A stretch of 64,000 nt of DNA from Sulfurimonas sp. (GCF_019429335.1 NZ_JAHYJB010000004.1:1-64000); one strand, 5' to 3'; shown: positions 7,719 through 17,499, counted from the stretch's first letter. A program made the numbers and translations. Notes: a model not told the origin generated them from the sequence alone.

Positions 7719-9014
7719 TCAAATAAATGCAAAGACTAGATTTGGAAACATCAGCACTAAAATAAGCGTCGCCAACTGCAGCAGTATAAAAGGAATAATC
7801 CCTTTATAAATCTCAATGGTTTTTATCGTATCTCCCGCGGCTCCCTTTAGGAAAAAGAGCGAAAGCCCAAAGGGCGGCGTTAAAAACGAGGCTTGAAGGT
7901 TTAGAGCTATCAAAACTCCAAACCAGACAGGGTCTATTCCAAAAGCGTTCATAACAGGCACTAAAATAGGAACGATGATAAAACTTATCTCTATAAAATC
8001 TATAAAAAAGCCGAGTATAAATATGCTTATCATCGCAACTGCTATAAAAATCCAAACATCGCCGATATCCTGAGAGAAAAACTCCAGTATCAGGTCTGTT
8101 CCGCCAAGTTCGTTGAAGACCAGAGAAAATGCGGTTGCTCCTATGAGAATCATAAAAATCATACCAGTCAGTTTTACGCTCTCAAGCGAGGCGTACTTTA
8201 GCATCCCAAAATTGAGCGACCCGTTCATAGCCGCAAGTAAAAGCGCGCCGATAACGCCAAACGCAGCCGACTCGGTCGGAGATGCGATGCCCAAAAAGAT
8301 ACTTCCCAAAACAGACATCATCAGAAGCATTGGAGGAACTATTGAGACTATTATCTCTTTTATACCAACCTCTTTTATATCTTTTGCAACTGGAGCGACT
8401 TCAGGGTTAAAGTATGCGCGAATAAGAATATAAGCGACATAAAGAGCGACTAAAACAAGCCCCGGCAAAACTGCGCCCATAAAAAGCTCGCCTACACTTA
8501 CGCTCATAACATCGCCCAAAATGATAAGAATGATAGAGGGCGGTATAATCTGCCCAAGAGTTCCGCTTGCCGCGACTGTTCCAGAAGCCAGACCTTTGTC
8601 ATAACCCGCTCTCAACATCAGAGGAAGCGCTATAACGCTCATCATAACAACACTCGCAGAGACTATTCCCGTTGATGCGGCGAGCATTGCACCGACCAGT
8701 ACGACGCTTACCGCCAAACCGCCACGAACACCGCGAAACATAGAACTCATGGCAACAAGCAACCTCTCCGCCATAAGTGATTTTTCAAGTATCAAACCCA
8801 TCGCTATAAAAAGAGGAACCGCCATAAGCGTCGTGTTTGACATAATGCCGTAGATACGAAACGGAAGTGTCGAAAAGATATCAGAACCAAGCTCAGGGAT
8901 AAAAAAGGCAAAAACTATCGATACTGCGCCAAATACAAAAGCAACGGGAATACCGACCATAAGAAGTGCCAAAACCACCACAAACATAAACATAGCAATC
9001 ATAGAGACTTCCAT
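7719..9014 (-). CDS. dctM: TRAP transporter large permease (DctM)
   Basis: A 431-residue membrane protein with about 12 hydrophobic segments. DctM features include LFIAMGLILEKS, the SGTLGQIIPPSI loop and FLTPPFGLSLFF near the C-terminus. In TRAP systems this subunit carries the Na+-coupled transport pathway for carboxylates or related acids. It overlaps the small permease gene by 16 bases, so the two are translationally coupled. A substrate-binding DctP gene is absent from the operon, so the substrate is unknown. Confidence 0.93.
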   Translation of the reverse strand: MEVSMIAMFMFVVVLALLMVGIPVAFVFGAVSIVFAFFIPELGSDIFSTLPFRIYGIMSNTTLMAVPLFIAMGLILEKSLMAERLLVAMSSMFRGVRGGLAVSVVLVGAMLAASTGIVSASVVMMSVIALPLMLRAGYDKGLASGTVAASGTLGQIIPPSIILIILGDVMSVSVGELFMGAVLPGLVLVALYVAYILIRAYFNPEVAPVAKDIKEVGIKEIIVSIVPPMLLMMSVLGSIFLGIASPTESAAFGVIGALLLAAMNGSLNFGMLKYASLESVKLTGMIFMILIGATAFSLVFNELGGTDLILEFFSQDIGDVWIFIAVAMISIFILGFFIDFIEISFIIVPILVPVMNAFGIDPVWFGVLIALNLQASFLTPPFGLSLFFLKGAAGDTIKTIEIYKGIIPFILLQLATLILVLMFPNLVFAFI

Positions 9015-9484
9015 GTGCTAAAGTTTGTTTTCGCCTCTTTTACGGCTTGCAGAAGCAAGAATGCAAAAGAGAGAGGCATAAGCGCTTTTACAAGATAGCG
9101 GTACTCTAAACCGCCCGGATTTGAAGAAGCTTCGTTTTGCACAAAACTCATATATACAAAATCAATACCTATGTATATAATAAGGATTGAAAACGGAAGT
9201 ATGAAAAAGAGCGAAGATATGATGTTTATAAGAGCTTTTGTTTTTTGGCTAAATGAGGCGTAGAAGATATCCACTCTTACATGTGCATTTTCTCTTAAGG
9301 TATATGCGATTGCAAAGAGTATAACTATGTCAAACAGATGCCACTCAAGCTCTTGCAGAGCCACTAAGCCTATTGAGAAAAGATATCTTGCCGTTGCATC
9401 GTAAACCACAAGCAAAACCAGTAGCCCAAGTATTACGGCTGTAAAATAACCCAGATATTTTGTGGTTTTATCTATGCAGTTCAC
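8999..9484 (-). CDS. dctQ: TRAP transporter small permease (DctQ)
   Basis: A 161-residue protein with four membrane helices. The segment ELEWHLFDIVILFAIAYTLRENAHVRVD (written here in part: ELEWHLF and HVRVD) is the DctQ signature. The start is GTG at 9482-9484 with a weak ribosome-binding site. It is encoded just before and overlapping dctM, and ten bases after the murF stop, so it may belong to the murF transcript. Confidence 0.9.
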   Translation of the reverse strand: MNCIDKTTKYLGYFTAVILGLLVLLVVYDATARYLFSIGLVALQELEWHLFDIVILFAIAYTLRENAHVRVDIFYASFSQKTKALINIISSLFFILPFSILIIYIGIDFVYMSFVQNEASSNPGGLEYRYLVKALMPLSFAFLLLQAVKEAKTNFSTWKSL

Positions 9485-9493
9485 TTTTTACAC

Positions 9494-10939
9494 TTATATA
9501 AAATTTGGTGCATCGTTAGCAAAAAGAATGATATCCCCTGCTCTTGTCTGACTTGCAAGCAAACTCTCTATCTTTGACTTATCATGCAGAATAATCTTGT
9601 TTTTTACATTTAAATTTTTATCAAACAGTTCAGCGTTTAGAGAGCCTGTAACTATTGCGATGTCAAATATCTCATTTATCGCATTGATAAGTTGCAGATT
9701 TAGCTCATCTCTGCTCTCTACAAGCCCCGGCGTAATGATAACTTTTCTGCCCTCATGCAGCGAGCAGAGACGAACTGCCTCAAGCATTCCGTCTATATTT
9801 CCGTTGTATCCGTCGTCAAGAATGAGCTTTCCGCCAGCTTTTATCATCTGAAGTCTGTGCTCTACAGGAGTCAAGCTCTTTACCGCTTCTATTATCTCCT
9901 CGTTGCTCATGTCGAACGTTTTTGCTATATGAACCGCAACTGCAATGTTTATGGTCTGAAAAGAGCCCAGCACGTTAGTATAAAAGTGTAAAATCTCATC
10001 GTTGATTTTTAAATCAAAATCCGTTCCGTCAAGCCTTGCATCTACGTTTTGTATCTCATCGCCGAAAAACGTAACCTTGTCATGTGGCTCATCTGTAACC
10101 GAAGTGTGGATAAACGCGCACTCAAGTCTTGGAGACTTCATAATCTCCAATTTTGTTGCTATGATATTTTCCAAACTTTTAAAATACTCAACATGCGCAA
10201 GCCCTACTTTACCGACAACTACCACCTGAGGTTCTAAAAAAGTGGTTATCTCAAAAATATCTCCGCTCTCTCTTGCCCCTGCTTCGCAGACATATATTTC
10301 AGTGTCGCTTGGAAGTGTTTCGTTTATATCTCTGATAATCCCGCCGATTGTGTTTACGCTTCTTGGAGTTGAGTAAACTCTATATTTTTTACCCAAAATC
10401 TCTCGCACAAAGTTTTTGATACTTGTTTTCCCGTAACTTCCCGTTATGGCAATTATCTGCAACTTATTCATGCTCTGAAGCTTCTTTTTCGCCTCTTTTT
10501 TAAACGACTCAAACAGGAACTTCTCTATTGCAAAACTTCCAGCATAAGCAAGCAGAAGCGGGAAAAATACGCCGTATGTCTCACATGCCGACTTTAGAGT
10601 ACAAAGCGTGTTTTGGAAAAGAACCAAAAAAACAAGAAGAATAAGAAATCTCTTTACTCTCCATGTCAAAATTAACTTTTTGTCCAGATTTTTATGCCAG
10701 ATAAAGATAGAAGGCAGCACGGCAAAATAGAAAAATATCAGAAAAAACTGCCCTGTCGTGTAGTAGGCGATAAATGGAATAAAAAAGTAGATAATATGCC
10801 ACTGCGGCTTGTGATGTTTTAAAACGACACGCGATATTTTGTAGTCATACCATTGAAGGTTTGTGATAAGGTACCAGCCTAAAACAGTTACAAAAAGTAC
10901 GTTAGTAATAAATGCCATAAATATTTCGTAATCCTGCAT
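9494..10939 (-). CDS. murF: MurF-type Mur ligase with N-terminal membrane domain
   Basis: MurF adds D-Ala-D-Ala to UDP-MurNAc-tripeptide in peptidoglycan synthesis. This 481-residue protein has about four membrane helices in residues 1-150, then the Mur ligase core with ATP loop GSYGKTSIKNF, the VCEAGARESGDI segment, the central HVEYFKS region and the C-terminal DDGYNGN motif. A membrane N-terminus is, as I recall, characteristic of Campylobacterota MurF. The clustering with ddl, which makes the D-Ala-D-Ala substrate, supports the assignment. It overlaps the alpha/beta hydrolase gene by one base. Confidence 0.88.
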   Translation of the reverse strand: MQDYEIFMAFITNVLFVTVLGWYLITNLQWYDYKISRVVLKHHKPQWHIIYFFIPFIAYYTTGQFFLIFFYFAVLPSIFIWHKNLDKKLILTWRVKRFLILLVFLVLFQNTLCTLKSACETYGVFFPLLLAYAGSFAIEKFLFESFKKEAKKKLQSMNKLQIIAITGSYGKTSIKNFVREILGKKYRVYSTPRSVNTIGGIIRDINETLPSDTEIYVCEAGARESGDIFEITTFLEPQVVVVGKVGLAHVEYFKSLENIIATKLEIMKSPRLECAFIHTSVTDEPHDKVTFFGDEIQNVDARLDGTDFDLKINDEILHFYTNVLGSFQTINIAVAVHIAKTFDMSNEEIIEAVKSLTPVEHRLQMIKAGGKLILDDGYNGNIDGMLEAVRLCSLHEGRKVIITPGLVESRDELNLQLINAINEIFDIAIVTGSLNAELFDKNLNVKNKIILHDKSKIESLLASQTRAGDIILFANDAPNFI

Positions 10940-11676
10940 TATTTATGCTCCAGTATCTTTAAAAATGTATTTTCTATGTTTTGCGCTATATCTTTTGCGT
11001 GATTCATAAAAAAGTAGTGATCGCCATCGTATGTTATAAGCGTTGAGTCTTTTATAAGGCTTTTTATCTTTTTGGCACTTTCAAGAGGAGTTGCCGTGTC
11101 ACTCTCTCCCCAGCAAAGAAGCGCTTTTCCGCCGTAGCGTGCAAACTCGTGTGAAAAATCCTCGTTTACGACATTTTTAAAAGTCTGATACATCGGCTCA
11201 CTTAGCTTTTTTGCATCTTTTGCAATGAAAAACTCTCTAAATTTAGCCAATCCAAAGAGTTTTAAAAATTTAAAAATCGCTATTTTTGTTCTTACTTTTA
11301 GCGATTTTTGAACGTAAATACCGGCACTTGAGACAAGAACAAGCACTTGAGGCTCAAGCAGAAGAGCCACTTTTCCGCCAAAAGAGTGTCCCAAGATTAT
11401 ATTTTTTGAAGCGTTTAGATGAATCATAAGAAGCTCGACTACTCTTGCATAATCTTTAGTCTCTAAGGCCAAATTGCATGTAGAATTTCCAAACCCTGGC
11501 AAATCTATATAAATATGGCGAAAAGCGTCCATATATGGCGAAAATGACTGCTTCATAAGGTTTTTATTGCTGCCCCAGCCGTGCAGAATTATCAAATCAA
11601 CAGGAGCGTCGGGGTTTAATATCTCATAGCTTATATCTAAAGTGTGTTGATTGAACTGAATCGACTTTATAGCCAT
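10939..11676 (-). CDS. Alpha/beta hydrolase
   Basis: A 245-residue alpha/beta-hydrolase: oxyanion HGWG at about residue 32, nucleophile elbow GHSFGG with the catalytic serine near residue 97, an acid in the WGESDTATP segment and the final histidine in DGDHYFF. It sits inside the murF-ddl operon with one-base overlaps on both sides. A role in cell-wall metabolism is suggested by context only; the substrate is unknown. Confidence 0.88.
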   Translation of the reverse strand: MAIKSIQFNQHTLDISYEILNPDAPVDLIILHGWGSNKNLMKQSFSPYMDAFRHIYIDLPGFGNSTCNLALETKDYARVVELLMIHLNASKNIILGHSFGGKVALLLEPQVLVLVSSAGIYVQKSLKVRTKIAIFKFLKLFGLAKFREFFIAKDAKKLSEPMYQTFKNVVNEDFSHEFARYGGKALLCWGESDTATPLESAKKIKSLIKDSTLITYDGDHYFFMNHAKDIAQNIENTFLKILEHK

Positions 11677-12713
11677 TATTTTCCTTTAGCTTTGGAAATA
11701 GAGTGGATATATTCATAATTTACTTTTGGTCTTTTTGCATGAGGAAGCGAGTTTATAAGCATCTCCAAAGAGCCTTGAAAATCTTCAAAAAGATAGTTTG
11801 CCATTGAGCCTGGAATCGGGTTTATTTCATTGAGATAGACATCGTTGTTTACTACGAAAAAGTCACATCTAATCAATGAACCCTCAAAAAGGTCTTTGTA
11901 AACTTTTTCAAAATTTGCTCTTAGTTTTAATTCAAGCTCTTTAGTCACGTCAGCATTTAGCACCTGCTCACTTCTTGAAAAATCCATATATTTTTTCTCA
12001 AAGTCCAAAAACTCCTCTTTATGCGGCTCTTCTACAATAGAGAAATGAAACTTTCCATTTGCTCTAAAACCTGCAAGGTTATACTCTTTAACGCCATCAA
12101 TAAACGGCTCCACTAAAACGTTGTTATCAAACTCAAACGCACTCTCAAGTGCATAATCAAGCTTGTTCTCCTCTCTTACGATACTAACACCGATAGAGCT
12201 TCCAAGACGGGCAGGCTTTACTATTATAGGATATGGGATTTTGATATTTGAGTGCTCTTTTGTACTCAGACTCTCTGATTCTAAAGACTTTATACCCCTT
12301 GCTTTACAGAGCCACTTTGTATATCTCTTGTCGTATGAAAATACGCTTGCATCGACTCTAGGACCTATGTATTTGATAGAGAAGAAGTCAAGAAGAGCTG
12401 CAATAGAGCCGTCTTCACCGTCTGCACCGTGGATAAGGTTTAAGACAGTACCGCTGTGCTCGGTAGAACCAAGCAATCCCTTTTGAACAAAAGCTCCGTT
12501 TGTAATGGAGAGTTTAGGCATCTTTTTATGCAGACCTTTTGAGAAAGTCACCGCTTTCATCTTTGATGGTTCAATAATATAAAACGTATGGTCCTGATCG
12601 CAAAATACAAAGCTCAAGTCAAACTTTGAGAGTTTTTGCTTTAGAGTGATTGCACTCACTATGCTAATTTCATGTTCAAAACTAGCGCCGCCGAATAAAA
12701 TAGTTAATTTCAA
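11676..12713 (-). CDS. ddl: D-alanine--D-alanine ligase
   Basis: A 345-residue ATP-grasp enzyme. N-terminal LFGGASFEHEISIVS, central IVKPARLGSSIGVSIV (ATP binding), FIDGVKEYN, and C-terminal FFVVNNDVYLNEINPIPGSM with the Mg-binding ENxxPG-like motif are all present. It joins two D-Ala for peptidoglycan. Its place between ruvA and the hydrolase-murF pair gives a direct pathway link to MurF. Confidence 0.96.
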   Translation of the reverse strand: MKLTILFGGASFEHEISIVSAITLKQKLSKFDLSFVFCDQDHTFYIIEPSKMKAVTFSKGLHKKMPKLSITNGAFVQKGLLGSTEHSGTVLNLIHGADGEDGSIAALLDFFSIKYIGPRVDASVFSYDKRYTKWLCKARGIKSLESESLSTKEHSNIKIPYPIIVKPARLGSSIGVSIVREENKLDYALESAFEFDNNVLVEPFIDGVKEYNLAGFRANGKFHFSIVEEPHKEEFLDFEKKYMDFSRSEQVLNADVTKELELKLRANFEKVYKDLFEGSLIRCDFFVVNNDVYLNEINPIPGSMANYLFEDFQGSLEMLINSLPHAKRPKVNYEYIHSISKAKGK

Positions 12714-12728
12714 TATATATTTCCTTGA

Positions 12729-13298
12729 TTAAAGTGTTTGCAGAAGCTTTAAGGCCTCTTTTACGAGTGTTGCAGTATCGTTGCTGCTACTGCATGAGCT
12801 TAGAGCTTTGGATATCTTATCTTTTTTAAATCCAAGAGATTCCAGAGCTTCGCTTGCCTGAGCTACCGATAGATTTTTAGGTGTGTCCGATGATGAGAGA
12901 AGTTCAACGTCAAACCCGCTAAGCTCAACCAAAATCCGCCCTGCACTCTTAGGTCCAATTCCAGGGACTCTCTGAACACCGTTTATATCTTTGTTGTTTA
13001 TAACCGCGCCAAACTGCGATGGAGTGTATGTCGAGCAGATTGCCATTGCAACCTTTGGACCCACGCCGTTGATTTTAATAAGCCTCTCAAAAAGCTTTTT
13101 TTCGCTCATTTCCAAAAATCCATAAAGAAGCTGTGCGTCTTCACGGATAATATGCGACGTAAAAAGTTTTACCTCATCACCGCCTAGAGCAGAAAAGCTC
13201 TGAAGGGAGATAAACACCTCATAAACTACGCCGTTCACATCTACATGTACAAACGAGGGCTCTTTATAAGAAACCCTCCCTTTTAAGCCTACTATCAC
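12729..13298 (-). CDS. ruvA: Holliday junction branch migration protein RuvA
   Basis: A 189-residue RuvA. The N-terminal OB domain starts MIVGLKGRVSYKEPSFV, followed by paired helix-hairpin-helix motifs (LIKINGVGPKVAMAI and VQRVPGIGPKSAGRIL). The C-terminal domain III binds RuvB. With RuvB it drives branch migration of recombination intermediates. The start overlaps the fapA stop in an ATGA arrangement, showing translational coupling. Confidence 0.97.
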   Translation of the reverse strand: MIVGLKGRVSYKEPSFVHVDVNGVVYEVFISLQSFSALGGDEVKLFTSHIIREDAQLLYGFLEMSEKKLFERLIKINGVGPKVAMAICSTYTPSQFGAVINNKDINGVQRVPGIGPKSAGRILVELSGFDVELLSSSDTPKNLSVAQASEALESLGFKKDKISKALSSCSSSNDTATLVKEALKLLQTL

Positions 13299-15208
13299 TG
13301 ATGCACCGCCTGTATCTCAAATACTCCCTCGTCCGTCTCAACAACTGCAAATATCTTGTCAGGCGAGCCTTCAGGCGGTTTAAAACTGAGCTCTATCGGC
13401 GGTTCTATAAGCTTGAAAATAAGCTCGTTGTGTCCTATCCATCTGTCTCTGTTTATAATCCTTGCATCGACGATATTATCTTGAAAAGATGCTGTTTTTG
13501 TGGTTAGAAGATGAAGTTTGTCGTTTTTTACTCTATACTCGTTTGTTATTCCCTCAAGATGCTCTTGAGCCTTTGTAAACTGCTTATATTTTGTCACAAA
13601 CGCTTCTGGCATTTTTATACCGTTTTGCTTAAAATGCATCAATCTTTTTTTTATTTCATTAAAAGAGTCTGTGTTATCTTTAATCATCTTTTTATATTTA
13701 TCTACCTCTTTTTTTATCTCTTCTACGCTTACTCTAAGTTCATCAATCTCATGCTTGTTTTCACCTAACCCTTCTTGTTTGTCTTTTTGCATTAGAGGGT
13801 CTATTGTGAAGACATTCTCACTTCCCTGAAGCTTTTGAATCTCGATAAGTCTAGAAGCCGTTGCTTTGACGTAAGAGGCGCAGATGCCTATCTCTATATC
13901 TTTTGCTCTTATGTTTCCGCCTACGGCTTCGACGATTTCTACTTTTTTGCCCTCAACTATTCCGTGTTCAAGTCTGGTTATTTTTATATTGTCGCCTATT
14001 GCCGTGCCTTTATGCACGTTAATTGTCAAATCATTGGCTTTTATCTCTGAGGTTTTGTGAGTTTGACCCTCTATAGTAGCTCTTTTAGCATGTACTTTTG
14101 CGTTTGGTCCGACATTGCCTTTTATGTCTATCTCGCTTACCTCAACCTCCATGCCACTGCCTATGGCATCTTTTTGGGAGTCATTCTCTTTTACGCTTAG
14201 AGACACATCCGAATCAAGACCCGTAGAGATAGAGCCTGTAGTTTTAAAGCTGATTTCTCCTACATCCATATCCGACTTTATCTGGTAAACTTTTCCGTCA
14301 AGGCTTATATATCCGCTTGTCTTTGCACGGTAGAGCACATTATCTTTATTATCTACAATCTCGATGGTTTCGTTAACCGTAAAATCAGGTGCATGTTTTA
14401 CTTCAGGCTCGGGAGGCTCCATATATTCGCCACGGCAATTTCTTCCCGGCTTTCCTTTTTTTGGCTTTATATATTCCATCAAAAGGTCGCCCTCTACAAC
14501 ACTGTGGATAAATCCCCTATTGGAGTAGTCAACACGCTCGTTTTCGTTCTTTTGTCCTAATGTGTTCTCTTTGTCATAATGCAAAATAAGCTCGTCGTTT
14601 ATTGTCGGTGTTGGTTCATACGCATCTGAGATAAGGATTGTCTGGTTTTTATCGTAGCCAATTTTTCCATCAACCTTTGCAAGAGCGGAAACTCTTGAAA
14701 CAACCTCTGGAACCATCTCCTCAAATATATCCACAAGTATTCCGGCGCGTATTTTGCTCTTCTTTATATAATTTAAAAAATCCTCTTCAAATTTTGGACT
14801 TGAAATAGCTTCGGAACCTGCTTTTATGCTTAGATAGACCTTGCACTTTGTGGCATTTGCCCCGACAGCGGCATGAAAGTTTTTAAATACGTCGTTATCC
14901 TCTTTGGAGTAAATCTCAATCTCGTATATCTGTTTTATCTCAAAATTTTGATTTAGTATTTCTGTAGCATCGTCAAGCTCTCGAAGTTCGTTTTTGCTTC
15001 TCTCTTCCCAGTCGGATTCAATTTTATCTTTATTTGTTCTTGTATATGTCTGCACTTCAAGGATGTCAAAATCTAAACTGCCTGTACTTACGCCGTTTCT
15101 TTTTGCTATCTCGATTATCTCTTTTGCAACATTTTGGGTTTTTACAACGGTAGGACGAATTTTTTTTACTACTTGTTCTGTTTTATTGTTTGAACCAAAT
15201 AATCCCAT
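13295..15208 (-). CDS. FapA/DUF342 family protein
   Basis: A protein of about 637 residues from the chosen start (MGLFGSNNKTEQ at 15208, preceded by GAGAAT). Upstream in-frame ATGs up to 15262 are possible. It has a conserved DUF342 (FapA) core, about residues 230-470 with KPKKGKPGRNCRGE, SGYISLDGKVYQI and the repeated beta-rich IKGNVG...GHTHK-like segments, followed by a coiled coil (about 500-590). FapA-type proteins are polymer-forming beta-solenoids linked in some bacteria to polar localisation and flagella. Its function here is unclear. It leads the leftward operon into ruvA. Confidence 0.82.
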   Translation of the reverse strand: MGLFGSNNKTEQVVKKIRPTVVKTQNVAKEIIEIAKRNGVSTGSLDFDILEVQTYTRTNKDKIESDWEERSKNELRELDDATEILNQNFEIKQIYEIEIYSKEDNDVFKNFHAAVGANATKCKVYLSIKAGSEAISSPKFEEDFLNYIKKSKIRAGILVDIFEEMVPEVVSRVSALAKVDGKIGYDKNQTILISDAYEPTPTINDELILHYDKENTLGQKNENERVDYSNRGFIHSVVEGDLLMEYIKPKKGKPGRNCRGEYMEPPEPEVKHAPDFTVNETIEIVDNKDNVLYRAKTSGYISLDGKVYQIKSDMDVGEISFKTTGSISTGLDSDVSLSVKENDSQKDAIGSGMEVEVSEIDIKGNVGPNAKVHAKRATIEGQTHKTSEIKANDLTINVHKGTAIGDNIKITRLEHGIVEGKKVEIVEAVGGNIRAKDIEIGICASYVKATASRLIEIQKLQGSENVFTIDPLMQKDKQEGLGENKHEIDELRVSVEEIKKEVDKYKKMIKDNTDSFNEIKKRLMHFKQNGIKMPEAFVTKYKQFTKAQEHLEGITNEYRVKNDKLHLLTTKTASFQDNIVDARIINRDRWIGHNELIFKLIEPPIELSFKPPEGSPDKIFAVVETDEGVFEIQAVHQ

Positions 15209-15312
15209 ATATTCTCTATCCATAGCTAAATTTTTAAAAATTAAACTCTCCATTTTAATCAAATATTTGTTAAACTTTCGTAAAAGTTATACTATTTCTC
15301 CAAAAGAAGCCC

Positions 15313-16719
15313 ATGTTTAAAGCAATTTTCACCAATAGTTTTGGAATTTTATTCTCAAGAATTTTAGGATTTTTACGAGATATGATGACTGCTTCGGCTC
15401 TTGGAGCAAACATATACAGTGACATATTTTTCGTCGCTTTCAAACTCCCAAATCTTTTTCGCCGTATCTTCGCAGAGGGCGCTTTTACGCAGGTTTTTAT
15501 CCCCGCTTATGCACGCTCACGGCACAAGTCGGTCTTCTCGGCAAAAATATTTACTATTTTTCTCTCAATCATACTTATCATCACACTGCTTGTAAACATT
15601 TTACCCTCACTTGCAACTCAGGCAATCGCGGTTGGTTTTGATGAAGAGACAGTTAAACTTGCCTCTCCTTTTGTTGCTATAAACTTCTGGTATCTTCCGC
15701 TTATATTTACAGTAACGTTTCTAAGTGCCATGCTTCAGTACAAACGCCACTTTGCAACCACAGCATTTTCTACTGCGCTTCTAAATATATCGCTTATCGC
15801 GGCTCTGTATCTATCCTCCGACAAAAGCCACGGCGAGATAGTCTACTACCTTAGTTTTGGAGTTGTTGCAGGCGGTATCTTGCAGCTTATATCGCATCTT
15901 ATTGCCATACATCAGCTTGGTCTTTTAAAACCTTTTTGCGGCGGGTTTAAATATCTCAAACTAAAGTCATATAAAATCAAAAGCGAAACAAAAAAGTTTC
16001 AAAAGCAGTTTTTTCCTGCAATGTGGGGAAATTCAACGCCACAGGTTAGTGCATTTTTGGACACTTTTTTGGCATCCTTTTTGGTCTCTGGCTCTATCAG
16101 CTATCTCTACTATGCAAACCGCATATTTCAACTCCCTCTTGCTCTTTTTGCTATTGCAACCTCAATCGCGCTTTTTCCAACCATTGCCAGATATATAAAA
16201 AATAACGACGAGACAAAAGCCAGACTCTTTATGGAGAAGGCTTTTTGGTTTTTGGCGTTTTTACTTACAGCCAGCACAATCGGCGGCTATATACTCTCAC
16301 ATGAAATCATCTGGCTTCTTTTTGAGAGAGGCTCTTTTACTGCACAAGATACACTCCAAAGCGCGGCGGTTTTACAGATGTACATGATAGGACTTCTTCC
16401 GCTTGGACTTCAAAAACTCTTTTTGCTCTGGCTCTATGCGAACGAACAGCAGATGAGAGCCGCAAAAATCGCCACTTTTTCTCTGCTGTTTTATGTTGTA
16501 TCCGCACTCACATTTATCGGCCCGATGGGAGCAAGCGGTTTGGCTCTTGCAGGTACAATCGGCGGATTTTTAGGATTTGCTATGACCGTTAAAGCTTTTG
16601 GAGTAAAAAACTTTTTTGATATAGTTGCATCAAAAAAAGCGCTATATCTTGCAGCAGGCTCTGTTTTGCTCACTATACTCCTTCTGCTTTTTAAAGATTT
16701 TATAGCTGTTTATATTTAA
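15313..16719 (+). CDS. murJ: Lipid II flippase MurJ
   Basis: A 468-residue membrane protein with about 12-14 helices. The N-terminus has the SFGILFSRILGFLRDMMTA motif with the conserved GFLRD arginine, and PNLFRRIFAEGAF follows, both hallmarks of MurJ/MviN. It flips lipid II to the periplasm. It diverges from the fapA-ruvA-ddl-murF operon across a gap of about 100 bases, keeping peptidoglycan genes together. Confidence 0.96.
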   Translation: MFKAIFTNSFGILFSRILGFLRDMMTASALGANIYSDIFFVAFKLPNLFRRIFAEGAFTQVFIPAYARSRHKSVFSAKIFTIFLSIILIITLLVNILPSLATQAIAVGFDEETVKLASPFVAINFWYLPLIFTVTFLSAMLQYKRHFATTAFSTALLNISLIAALYLSSDKSHGEIVYYLSFGVVAGGILQLISHLIAIHQLGLLKPFCGGFKYLKLKSYKIKSETKKFQKQFFPAMWGNSTPQVSAFLDTFLASFLVSGSISYLYYANRIFQLPLALFAIATSIALFPTIARYIKNNDETKARLFMEKAFWFLAFLLTASTIGGYILSHEIIWLLFERGSFTAQDTLQSAAVLQMYMIGLLPLGLQKLFLLWLYANEQQMRAAKIATFSLLFYVVSALTFIGPMGASGLALAGTIGGFLGFAMTVKAFGVKNFFDIVASKKALYLAAGSVLLTILLLLFKDFIAVYI

Positions 16720-16732
16720 AAACGGTTTGCTC

Positions 16733-17176
16733 TCAAAAGTCTAAAGGGCTGATAACTTTAGCTTTGTTCATCTCTGAAACAACATGCATGTATATCATTA
16801 TAGTTTCAACACTTTTGTGTCCTAAGAGTTCTTGAATTGAACGCAAATCTATCCCAGTTTGTAGTAGATGTGTAGCATACGAATATCTAAAAATATGGGA
16901 AGTAACGCGCTTATTTAAATTTGCTTTTTTGGGATGCTACTTTGATATTTCTACCAAGTGTTTGTGGGTGAACATGATGTCGCCTCTTTTCTTTACTTCA
17001 AGGTTTGTAACCAACTCAACTTAACTAATCAATTGCTGCTTTAGCTTCAAGGGCAATGGAACAGTTCTATCTTTTAATGACTTAGAATCCCAAATATATA
17101 CCTTATCAAAACCAAAGTCTATATCCTTGATTCTCAAGCTTAAAGCCTCGTTCATTCTTAGTCCACAGCCGTACAT
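16733..17176 (-). pseudogene. Tyrosine recombinase remnant, integron-integrase-like
   Basis: On the minus strand one frame reads MYGCGLRMNEALSLRIKDID ... DRTVPLPLKL, meets a TAA at 17021-17023, continues through KKRGDIMFTHKHLVEI to a TAG at 16937-16939, and then reads [34 protein letters not shown] and a final stop at 16733-16735. These include the catalytic Arg (GLRMNEAL), HxxR, LLGH and Tyr of tyrosine recombinases. The TVPLPLKL and RGD/H...KRVTSH spacing resembles IntI. The N-terminal half is missing, cut at about 17176 where the repeat array begins. Two stops and only about 148 codons against about 320 make it dead. Confidence 0.75.
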
Positions 17177-17499
17177 CTACAAATTACACCTCAGTGAATG
17201 AATCTCCACTTTTTGCATACAAATTATAAGCCAAACGAAAATATTTCACAAATTACACCCCAGTGAATGAATTACACCCCAATTACACCCCAGTGAATGA
17301 ATCTCCACTTTTTGAAAATTACACCCCAGTGAATGAATCTCCACTTTTTGTAAATTACACCCCAATTACACCCCAATTACACCCCAAATTACACCCCAGT
17401 GAATGAATCTCCACTTTTTGTAAATTACACCCCAATTACACCCCAGGGGAAAATTACACCAAAATTACACCCCAGAGGTAGCATCTCCACTTTCTATAA
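17177..17499. repeat. Array of transposon-end-like repeats (AATTACACCCC + GTGAATGAATCTCCACTTTTTG)
   Basis: About 300 bases are built from two modules: the 11-mer AATTACACCCC and the 22-mer AGTGAATGAATCTCCACTTTTTG-like tail. Full 34-35-base units start at 17181, 17281, 17315 and 17386; a truncated unit runs 17250-17270; free 11-mers stand in tandem at 17270-17280, 17353-17385 and 17430-17445; a degenerate unit (AATTACACCCCAGAGGTAGCATCTCCACTTTC) ends the array near 17495. Read on the other strand, each ends GGGGTGTAATT, like an IS terminus beginning TGT. There are no unique spacers and no cas genes. Best explanation: piled-up ends of an IS (IS21- or IS481-like multiple end repeats are possible), family not determined. 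Confidence 0.7.

Noticed and set aside
17177-17499. Repeat array as a CRISPR
   Set aside because: Units are joined with almost no spacer, spacers are not unique and of unequal length, and no cas gene is near.
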